Source: Owenia fusiformis (Eukaryota > Annelida > Polychaeta > Sabellida > Oweniidae). From it: 64,000 nucleotides of DNA. This document shows, one piece after another, positions 50,801 to 62,800 of this stretch. Position 1 is the first letter of the stretch. Each line of letters begins with the position of its first letter. Location: positions 20,166,931 through 20,230,930 of the forward strand of contig CAIIXF020000003.1 in the NCBI GenBank assembly GCA_903813345.2, written 5' to 3'. The notes beneath the pieces were generated by a model. That model ran no database searches. It was not told the DNA's origin and saw only the letters and a program-made list of their open reading frames with translations. The position numbers and the translations under genes were made by a program.

Positions 50801-53800
50801 TATTTTTTATTTACATGGAAATGTTTCATATTTCTGAGATCACTGTTCCACAACTAGTTACTTTGACGGAACGTCAATGTAATAAAATGGATGAACTTCC
50901 TGGTTACGAGTTTTTTGTTTTTTTGATTTAAACCTACTTATAAGTCAAGTTGCAGATTATAATTTGGCACAAAGCTAGAAAATATAGTCTTGTTTTACTA
51001 AGTTTCTTCGATTTTGAATCTGTTTTGTAAATTAAGTTGCAATTCATATATTTAGCCCCTCGCTTTTGTTACATTGATGAAAATCCGTTATATTACCAAT
51101 GAATGTTACTTTGACGACTTATGTCAATGTAACAAAAGTGATGGTCTAAATGCGTGAATTACACCTTTATTTAAAAATCAAATTCCAAAAAGAAGAAACT
51201 TATTAAAGCTGGACTATAGTGTCTAATTTTGTGCCAGATAATAATCCGCAACATAACTGATAAGTAGGTTTAAATCGAGAAAACAAAAAACTCATATCCA
51301 GGAAGTTCATCCATTTTGTTACATTGACGTTCCGTCAAAGTAACTAGTTGTGGAACAGTGTGAGATTGTCATATTCTATGGAATATTCTGCCATGTTCTA
51401 TGGAAAATATACTATGCAAGGTTGTCATTACCAGTGTTTAATTAAGGAATAAATAATGATAGGCCATTCAATATGGTGAAATTCAGCACAAGTTGGACAG
51501 AATGTTGTTCAAAGCACGAACCGAAGGTGAGTGCATTTGTACTAACATTCTGTCCAACGAGTGCTGAATTTCACCATATTGAATGGCCTATCATTATTTA
51601 TTCCGATTCAAACATAAAAATTAGTAAAAGCCGTGTCTGTGGAACGGGCATGAAGGAAGAATACGCATGCTGTCAAGATTCTGAAGTCGGCCGGAAAAAT
51701 TTTAGAATTTGTTTGGGCTGTTCTATTTTACTCCCCGTTTTAGATTTTATACGGTGTATAAACTTGAAGTCAGCCATAGTTAAATAGTTACAGTAGTTAC
51801 GGAGGGAGTAAAAAAGAACAGCTATCCCCGGACAGAGCCCCAGATGTGCAGCTGAGATGTGACGTCACTCAAAACAATGCAAATTGCAGATTGAATAGAG
51901 CATGGTCGTGCATCTATGGAGAATTAGAGAACGTTCTATATTGGCTATGCTGCATTCTGATTGGTTGAGAAATTCGAATAGAGCACGGTCATGTTTGAAT
52001 ATAGATTAGATAGAAAGGTCAGCAAAAGTACTAATACAAGATATCCTACCCTAGGGGCTTTATGTTATGCTGAGCTAGGAACCCTACTGGCACAATCAGG
52101 GGGAGAATACATCTACTGGAAGGTGGCATTCTACCCTTTTGATTCGTTAGCTTTTATGATGTCATGGTGCAGTATCGTGGTGCTTAAACCATCAAGTGTT
52201 GCTATTATTTCTCTTACGTGTGCTGAGTACATTGTTGTCATGAGCTTTGGAGATGATTGTCCCGAACCACAGCTCATCAAGAAGTGTCTCGCTGCTGCTA
52301 TTGTTTGTAAGTGGTTGAGCTTGTTACCTATTTGCTTACAGCATATTAGACCACACTTATATATGACAGTTGCTTATAAATCGGTACTTTGTTTTTATGA
52401 TTTATCATTCATTAGTGAAATATTGTTCTAGACTGTAGTCTTGTGTCATTCAAACATCAGTACTCCCTATTCTTAGTGTTGATAACTGTAAGGGGGTAAA
52501 AGGACTAGATCTGTCGCTAAAGACGATTCTCGGTTTGGAGAACAGTCTCCTGGGCTAATATTTTTTTTCATGAAAAATATAAAAATATTACCCAAGTTAA
52601 TCTATGAATATTCAAAAGAGGACATTTAGATCTACAAGATGTAAAAATAACAAATTGGTCTGAAGCAGGGATAACGCTCAATTAGACCGATTCAATAAAA
52701 TACAAGTCTCGATTTGGGGAAAGAAGTTCATCAGTGCACTGCGCTAATATTTTTTTGCGAAAAATCTAGAAATATTGACCAAATTAAATTATGACTATTC
52801 AAAAGAAGACGTTCAAATCTATATTATGTAAAAAAATCAAGTTTGCCCGAAGCAGGGATAATGCTCATTTAGGTTGATGAACTGCGTTCTCCAAACCGAG
52901 AATCGTCCTTTGCGGTATTTAGGGTTCACTGATTTTACTAATCATGCCATCTTTAATTTACTGTGATCTTATTTTACCGTATGCCTAATAGTAATTCTTA
53001 CTCATAATTCTGTTTCTGCTTGCATACATTTATGTTAACAACTTTTCCATCTGACTTCAAGCGCCACCACCAGTTAGCAATTTGCCAGATAATTAAGGAT
53101 AAAATACTGTTTAAGGGTAGAATGATGGATTTATTTTCATTTCATGCTACAGAGCTGACATTTTGGATCTGACATACTTTAACCTATTTCCTTCATGCCA
53201 ATCTGTGTTTATTTCAATCATGTACAGAAGTGTTATCTTTACAATATAATATGTATGATTTAAAGGAAGCACTCAACATAAAGAATCAATGTTTATTTGG
53301 TCTTTTGCTTCAATCATATATACATGTAGTTATAATGTATTGTGAAAAACAGACCTTTTTAGTACCCTGTGTCTGTTTTTGGAACTTACAATATGGTCAC
53401 AAGTCATTGTTCGTCAAATACTAGACAATGGTTTTCTTGAGGATGTTACACAATGTATCTAAAAGAGAGAAATGCTCTTCATTTTAGAAGAGTCTGTGGT
53501 TCAAGAAGTTCAAAAAACACCAACTTTATCGAATATGAGAAACATCTCTGACTTTGTATTTAATAGGAGCTCTGAGCTATGCTGAACTAGGAACATTAGT
53601 ACCTCAATCTGGTGGTGAATATACATACTTGAAACATGCCTTCCATCCTTTTGAGGTCTTTGGCTTTTTGTTTGCTTGGATGAGAATGATTGCGATTGTG
53701 CCATCAGGCATGGCTGTCATTCCTCTTACATGTGCGGAATATATTGTCGCCATCATGTTCCCGGATTGTGAATCACCTGTTGTAATTAAGAAAATGTTAG

Positions 53801-56800
53801 CGGCTGCTGTGATATGTAAGTGTGTTTCTATTGGCCTCCATCTGTTTATTCAGCTTGACGTTTGATCTTTTTCTTGTAGCCTATTGATACGTGCACTCAC
53901 TCTTTGCACTATTAATACCGTATGCTGAAAAAACGCAAGCTAGACTAGACCATGTCATACCTTAGATACACTCTCTGATTCTCTGACGTTGTATTTCACA
54001 GGAGCCTTGTGCTATGCTGAGCTAGGGACATTAGTACCTCAATCTGGAGGCGAATATGCATACTTGAAACATGCCTTCCATCCTTTTGAGATCTTTGATA
54101 CGTGCACTCACTCTTTTCACTCTTAGTATCGTATGCTGAAAAAACGCAAGCTAGACTAGACCATGTCATACCTTAGATATCTGATTCTCTGACGTTGTAT
54201 TTCATAGGAGCCTTGTGCTATGCTGAGCTAGGGACATTATTACCTCAATCTGGAGGGGATTATGCATACTGGAAAACTGCATTTCATCCTATCGATGCCC
54301 TTAGCTTTTTATTTGCATGGACGAGTATGATTGTGATCAGGCCGTCAAGCATAGCTATCATTTCTCTGACATGTGCGGAATATATTGTCGCCATCATGTT
54401 CCCAGATTGCGGATCGCCTATTTTAATTAAAAAAATGTTAGCAGCAGCTGTGATCTGTAAGTGTTTTTTTTATATTGGCCTTGATCGGTTAATTCATCTG
54501 GTTGTTTGACCTTTTTTGACCTTTTTCCTATGACCTATATGCACACACACTGCGTCTCTCTCTGCACACACCTTTTGCTGTATGTTGGTTTTTTTCTTCT
54601 TCTTTTTATTACCATAGACAAGAGGAGGACGAGGACATTGATCGGGGAGGTAGGGGGGGGGGGCAAAATGTCATTTTGAAGCATAAACAGGAATATTCCA
54701 TAAATAAGGCCATTTCATGAAATAAGACCTAATATATGGATGAAATAAAAACACTTTTATAATTCAAGTTTCCAATTTCTCATCTTCGAGAGGAAGATTT
54801 GTTTTGTTTGTTACGATCTTTTTACCAAGATGTCAGTCTGTAGTTACCAGTTTCACCACCAGGTGACTAATTCGGGTCTCATGTTAGACTATGGCATATG
54901 ACAGAAAAGACTCTAACTTAGAATTTTCAGTAGATTCAGAATCTTTTTGAGTTTTTCTTGTATAAAATCCTCTCTCGATTGTAAACACTTATCTACAGTG
55001 AACATTTTTTGTGGCTCCATAGGTGTTCACAATTTACAGGTTTTCCTGTATTTTTTATGTAGATTTCTTATATGGCATCACTTTTACTGAATTTTGAATC
55101 TTTAATGATGTAAATCAGGATCATCTCTATTCTCTTCTTGCATCTTAGTAACTCTAATCATTTATAAATATCTACTTTCCTTTTATTCCCGAGAATTGAT
55201 AACAAGAGTGACCAGTTTTATACCAAGTCCCTGTTGGTTCAATGTTTTATGAAATGAGACAATAGGGAGTGTAGGTACAGGCCTGGAGTTGGACACAAAT
55301 TCCAGCAATACATGTCATTGGCTTTTACTCTCCTTTGCCCTTGTTAAGAGCAGATTAAATCCCAGTTTGTTCCCAACACATAAACATCTTAGTTTTTAAG
55401 AACACAACCTGTATATTTAAGACCATAGTATACATTTATAATAGGCTTATACCCCATTTTATTTTGAATCTGAATTGAACACATTCATATTCTCTGTATT
55501 TCACCACCCTCCCCACCTGTTTTTTTTTGATAAATTTTGTTTATTCTTGAAATATGCTTGACATCCCCTTAGTTTATTATATTCATATCATAGTAACTAA
55601 TAGAAATAAATGAGTTACATTAATTCTTGAAACAGTTCTGTCTAAAACAAATATTCCACTGTAATAATCTAAAATTATCAAAATATTTCTTAATTTAGAA
55701 TCTTGAGATCAAATATTTAAAAATATGATAATCTTTCAGAGGAAAATGTAGAAAAATAAATTGTTTAGGTTCTATATGTACAAACATATTAACAGTGATG
55801 AAAAAATTATATAAGACAGCTCAAGCAATTAATGGTATTGATATTAGGAAAGCTAGTTTACAAAGAAGCTTGAGAAGAAACTACAGTTCTCCATCAGAGC
55901 CTCAACATTTTTTTATTTTAATATTGTTTATCTATATTTTGTAGGTGTGCTAGATCATTGAAGAATGAAGATATATGGTCATACTAACTAAATCAATACT
56001 TCAATTCAGTGTTGTTATAATAAAAAGAGCATTTGTATTTTGTTGCTTTTAGGAGCTTTATTTTATGCTGAACTTGGTACATTTATTCCGAAATCTGTTT
56101 TCGCATTAATAAGTGCATTTGTATTTTGTTGATTTTAGGAGCTTTAGCATATGCTGAACTTGGTACATTTATTCCGAAATCTGTTTTCGCATTAATAAGT
56201 GCATTTGTATTTTGTTGATTTTAGGAGCTTTAGCATATGCTGAACTTGGTACATTTATTCTGAAATCTGTTTTCGCATTAATAAGTGCATTTGTATTTTG
56301 TTGATTTTAGGAGCTTTAGCATATGCTGAACTTGGTACATTTATTCCGAAATCTGTTTTCGCATTAATAAGTGCATTTGTATTTTGTTGATTTTAGGAGC
56401 TTTAGCATATGCTGAACTTGGTACATTTATTCTGAAATCTGTTTTCGCATTAATAAGTGCTTTTGTATTTTGTTGATTTTAGGAGCTTTAGCATATGCTG
56501 AACTTGGTGCATTTATTCCGAAATCTGTTTTCGCATTAATAAGTGCATTTGTATTTTGTTGATTCTAGGAGCTTTAGCATATGCTGAAATTGGTACATTT
56601 ATTCTGAAATCTGTTTTCATAATAATAAGTGCATTTGTATTTTGTTGCTTTTAGAAGCTTTAGCATATGCTGAACTTAGTACATTTATTATAAAATCTGT
56701 TTTCGCATTAATAAGTGCATTTGTATTTTGTTGATTTTAGGAGCTTTAGCATATGCTGAACTTGGTACATTTATTCCGAAATCTGTTTTCGTATTAATAA

Positions 56801-59800
56801 GTGCATTTGTATTTTGTTGATTTTAGGAGCTTTAGCATATGCTGAACTTGGTACATTTATTCTGAAATCTGTTTTCGCATTAATAAGTGCATTTGTATTT
56901 TTTGATTTTAGGAGCTTTAGCATATGCTGAACTTGGTGCATTTATTCCGAAATCTGTTTTCGCATTAATAAGTGCATTTGTATTTTGTTGATTTTAGGAG
57001 CTTTAGCATATGCTGAACTTGGTGCATTTATTCTGAAATCTGTTTTCATAATAACAAGTGCATTTGTATTTTGTTGATTTTAGGAGCTTTAGCGTATGCC
57101 GAACTTGGTACATTTATTCCGAAATCTGGAGCTGAATATGTTTATCTCCTAGAGGGATTTGGATCAAGGAATGAGAGAATTGGAGGCATTCCAGCTTTCC
57201 TATTCCAGTGGGTCTCTACCCTGTTACTTAAGCCATCCTCATTTGCTATCATTACCCTAGCTTTTGCATCCTATACCCTGGAGCCTTTTTTCCCAGCATG
57301 TGGACCCCCAGAGGTCATGTTAAAGTGCCTAGCAGCAGTCGCCATATGTAAGTCACCTCCTAGTTTATCATATAAGAACAACGAAGGAATATGAAACAAA
57401 GATTGAATAAGGGATCAAATCAAACATTTGGTATTGATTTTAACCTATTTACATGCTATTATTGTGTATTCAGTCAAGTTAGACTGGGAACAATCATGAT
57501 TTGCCAATAGATTGTGGTGGGAGCTAAATAGAGTGTGGTACTGCGCCACAGTCTAAAGCCTAGCGAGAGCCCTGATGTTGTAAGATAATTTCAGTAGATT
57601 TGTTTCATATTAAGGGGAAATGGGGAGGAGGGAGGGAAGATGGTTGAGTGAAAACATAGATCAGCAAGCTATAATCCCCTTTTTTTTTGTTTACAAGACT
57701 ATGTGAAAAGTTATAGACAAAGTGGGTGTTGGTATCGCCGTGATAATTCTAGTATTTATTGAAATTGAATTGATTCATGACCTCGATTTTGTTTTATTTT
57801 ATGCATTCATCGAGAAGTTGCGACATATTGTTACAGCTACTATTTGTTCGGTAATCAGCTTTGTCAGCATTCAGTGTCTTTAACAAATGGTTACACTGTA
57901 ACAAATGGTTACACTCGGTAACAAATGGTTACACTTTAGTTACAATCAGGTTAAGACATTTTGTCATATTTATGCCTTGCTATCAATAGAAAAGAAAATA
58001 GGTGAGTATGAAATCACATTTCCCAAATTTAATATTTAAGTCACCATTAACCGTAACATACATGTAACCTATCCTAGACCCACTGCTAAATAAAATTGAT
58101 TCATGTATAGTAAATGTATATTGTATACTACTATCATATAAAAAATGCCATTTCTCACTTTTAATAAGACAAATAAACCAAAATATATTTACTATACTCT
58201 TTAATATGATGAATGACATCACAATAAAAAAGACAATTTGGTTTATTTATCAAATGAGAAATATATGAGCTTAGACATTATAAAGAAATAATTTATTATA
58301 TAATGCACCATTAAGGTCTTTTCCCCTGAAATAATATATGTAAGAATATAAAATATTTCTGATTAATTTTATTATTTTTATTTATTTTAGTGGTCATTAC
58401 AGCAATAAATTGTTGGAGTGTGAGACTAGCAACAGGAGTTCAAGTATTTTTCACAGGGGCAAAACTTGTTGCCATGGCTGTCATCATAATAGGTGGCATC
58501 GCTATGTTGGCGAAAGGTTGGTTGGCATAGCAACGCTTATTTTAACCAACTGCATGAGGTTTTTCATTATTTTCTTGTTTTCATACTAACATTTTCATTA
58601 TTTTGTTTATTTGCATGGCTGTTTATGATTTCTGCTTTATTTTATGTTATGATTAGCATGTTTTATGTAAAGGGGTTGTTTCAAAAAATCAACATCTATC
58701 AAAAAAGTACATGGGTGGGGGCAGGGATAAAACACAGTTTATCCGACGCAATTACATCTATCAGGTTGATGAAGGTTCATTTACAGGGGAAGTTTGGGAA
58801 TTTATTCAAAATGAAACATTTTTTAAAAGATGTTGCTTTATTCACCCCCTAAAATGTCTCACTCTCATTCTTTCAATTGCTTGAGCTGTTTTTGTAACCT
58901 ATTTTCTTGTGGTTTATGAATCTAACATACATGTATGCAGACTGTTGTATGTTCTTACTGCATGCTTAATAAATCTATATGCCCCATTATTATGGGAACT
59001 CTTCTCTCATCTTAGTTGCTAAAATAACATTGTTTTATATTTTGGTTGCTATAGTAACTATTACTGCTGTTAACTGCTACAGTACTAAAGCTGCTAATAG
59101 AGTTCAGATAATCTTCACATGGATTAAGCTAGCTGCTATTGGTATTATCATAGTTGGAGGCATTGTGCGCCTTTTTCAAGGTACTAACACCATAAAGGTC
59201 TTGCGTCAAGTTTCTTAAACTTCACCCCATTTTTATGTCACAACCACAAGTGGTGACATCTTAGTCTCAATAGTCTCAATTGTAGACAACGTTTGGCTGG
59301 TTTGGTTGGTGTTTCATGTTTTGTTTCTGTAACAGGCATCTGTAACAAATAGCAGGTGGTGACATTTTGCATGTTAATGCCTTTTATATATTGCACTGCA
59401 CATCCTGTGAGGATGAGGTGTGTAGACTGAGGGCTTGACTCAAGACTAACATAAAAAAGTTTCTTAGGGATGTACTGTGAATGTTGACAGTTGTGGAAAA
59501 ATCAAGATAATATCATTCTGATTGAACCAACCCCTACCATTATAAAAAATTGAAAATGTGGATTAACAGTAAGTTGAATTTTCTAACAAAATACATTGTA
59601 TATACATAGTACTATAGAGTATTCTGGAACTAAAAATACAAATGCTCTAGTTTTAAGAGATTAACTTGTTTTGAAATGAAATTACTACAGATTGTAGAGT
59701 AACGTTATTACAACATATCTTTCAACTTTCATCACACATAGTCTCATATATAATCTTTCCAGGGAAATTGACTTCTTTCTTCCACAACTGTTATCAATTG

Positions 59801-62800
59801 GACACCAGCCCTTATAAAAATACTTTTAAAATTTTTTTTTTATTTATTTATCATTTCCTAATGAAAGATACAAGTATACAAATAACATAATACAATACTA
59901 GCAACAGCAACAGGTTGTGTAAAACTTACATTTTTTCTAATCAATATTTCAAAGTTAAATAAAAACTCTTAGTTTGGATGGTCTCCCTTTTTATATTTGC
60001 TAATAACATTTTGTGCCACTGAAATAACTAAATTAATTTTTTGACCTTATAATAATACTAACATCAATGATATATTCATTCTAGTATTTTTCACAAACTG
60101 ATATTTGGTATTTACAACAGATAATATAAAGGTTTCAAATGTAGTCTACTTGTCAATAAATCCATACATTTATTCTTTTGTAACCAATTAATAAACAAAC
60201 TAGGAGTAACGTGATAAAAAGAACTTTTTGATAACCTCCTCTTGACTCGTTCTCCTTATAATTTGCTTTGATGTTGTGATTTAAATATGAGATACTTGTT
60301 AGCTTCAGGAGATACTTGAAGTTTTTAATTATGGTATATGATAAAACATTTTGCTTCAAGGCCAAATAAAGTTCATTAAATGGTCTGTATTGTAGTTTTT
60401 ACGTACAGTTGCACTGCAAATTGTAAAACATTTATATTCTGGACTCTCTGGTTTTAATACTTTGTTCACTCAGCAAGATTTTTTTCATCAAATGCATTTT
60501 TGAAATCTAGATAAAAGGATGATGTTGTTAGACACAATAAAAGTAGCAAAAAACTGCTTTTGAGAGATATCTATTATCACTTAAATCGTGAAAGAAAGGA
60601 AAATTAAATTACATTAAAATACCAAAACATTTCACTGTATTTGTTTTGTGCTACCTTGTAAATCTTGCTCAATCTTTTTCCTTGCGAATATCCTATGATA
60701 TTTAACAATTTGTAAACTAAAAGTAATCAGTTCCTAAATCTTTTTTTAGGAAATACACAATACCTAACCAACTCGTTCGAAGGTACTACCAATAATTTTG
60801 GAACAATAGCCATTGGGTTTTATAATGGTCTATGGGCGTATGATGGCTGGTAAGATTTACTCATTTGAAACACTAAATTGTATTCACAATATAAATAAAG
60901 CCAAACACTGCCATAATGAACTTTGAATGCATTTAAGTTTTAGGCTGATATAAAGATGGCAGTGTGGTTTGTCTATATCTTTTGTAGTCTTACATCAGAC
61001 CTAAAAAATAAAGCACCCTCAAAATATGTTGAGAACTTTTGCTGTGATGGCACTAATGCTACAGTTTTGATTAATTAGTATGTCCACTGGTGATCCAAAG
61101 GATAATTACTTAAAAATATCCTTAAATGATGATATCACCTTACACTGGAAAAATTTACACATTGATAATTTGTGTTTACTGTATTTCAGGAACAATCTCA
61201 ACTATGTGACAGAAGAGTTAAAGAATCCATATGTGTAAGTATAGTTTTTTTTATGTCACCACCAGAAGTGATGACATATTGTTATAAGTCTCCAACTCTT
61301 TTGCAGATGGTGTTTGGCATTAGGCAGTCAGTGTTTGATGTCTGTAACAAATGACATGTGGTGTCATTTTGGATGTTAACATATTAATGCCTTGTATAGA
61401 CTATACTTTTTATATTGCATATTAAATTTCATATAAGATATAATTTGCATGATCAAGGAAAGGTGAGGGGGAAGCATAAGCTCTAAGAAAAAACTTTCAA
61501 TTTATTTTCGTTTCCTTATATTTCAAAAAAGACCTTAAATCTTATATATAACTTTAAATTTTGTAAAAATACAATTGTCTTATGAAAATAAAAAAAGTTT
61601 TTACTTAATTCATTTCAGCAATCTTCCAAGGTCTATTATGATAGCTATCCCATTGGTTACCATATGCTACCTATTAGTGAATATCTCTTATTGTTAACTG
61701 TTTTTATTTAATTCATTTCAGCAATCTTCCAAGGTCTATTATGATAGCTATCCCATTGGTTACCATATGCTACCTATTGGTGAATATCTCCTATTGTTAA
61801 CTGTTTTTACTTAATTCATTTCAGCAACCTTCCAAGGTCTATTATGATAGCTATCCCATTGGTAACCATATGCTATCTATTGGAGAATATCTCCTATTGT
61901 TAACTGTTTTTACTTAATTCATTTCAGCAACCTTCCAAGGTCTATTATGATAGCTATCCCATTGGTTACCATATGCTACCTATTAGTGAATATCTCCTAT
62001 TGTTAACTGTTTTTACTTAATTCATTTCAGCAACCTTCCAAGGTCTATTATGATAGCTATCCCATTGGTTACCATATGCTACCTATTAGTGAATATCTCC
62101 TATTGTTAACTGTTTTTACTTAATTCATTTCAGCAACCTTCCAAGGTCTATCATGATAGCTATCCCATTGGTTACCATATGCTACCTATTAGTGAATATC
62201 TCCTATTGTTAACTGTTTTTACTTAATTCATTTCAGCAACCTTCCAAGGTCTATTATGATAGCTATCCCATTGGTTACCATATGCTATCTATTGGTGAAT
62301 ATCTCCTATTGTTAACTGTTTTTACTTAATTCATTTCAGCAACCTTCCAAGGTCTATTATGATAGCTATCCCATTGGTTACCATATGCTATCTATTAGTG
62401 AATATCTCCTATTGTTAACTGTTTTTACTTAATTCATTTCAGCAACCTTCCAAGGTCTATTATGATAGCTATCCCATTGGTTACCATATGCTATCTATTA
62501 GTGAATATCTCATATTGTTAACTGTTTTTACTTAATTCATTTCAGCAACCTTCCAAGGTCTATTATGATAGCTATCCCATTGGTTACCATATGCTATCTA
62601 TTAGTGAATATCTCCTATTTCACTGTGATGGGATCAAGTGAATTATTGGCATCAGGAGCTGTTGCTGTGGTAAGACAGTTTATGGTTACCCTGTAGTTTG
62701 CTCACAAAAGCTCCATTAATGTTAGATATATTAATAATATTTTGATAAATGTCATCATTTGTTCAAATAAATTATAGATAAGAAGGAAATAATAGATCTA

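Noticed and set aside
54002-54096. A seventh complete exon 3 version
   Set aside because: Only the first third is present; it lacks the TM3 PSS motif, the cysteine and a donor, and runs into intron sequence and a stop.
61619-62545. CRISPR-like regular direct repeats
   Set aside because: The 103-bp units (and the 86-bp units at 56 kb) are contiguous tandem copies of exon head plus intron tail with no variable spacers, in a eukaryotic gene.
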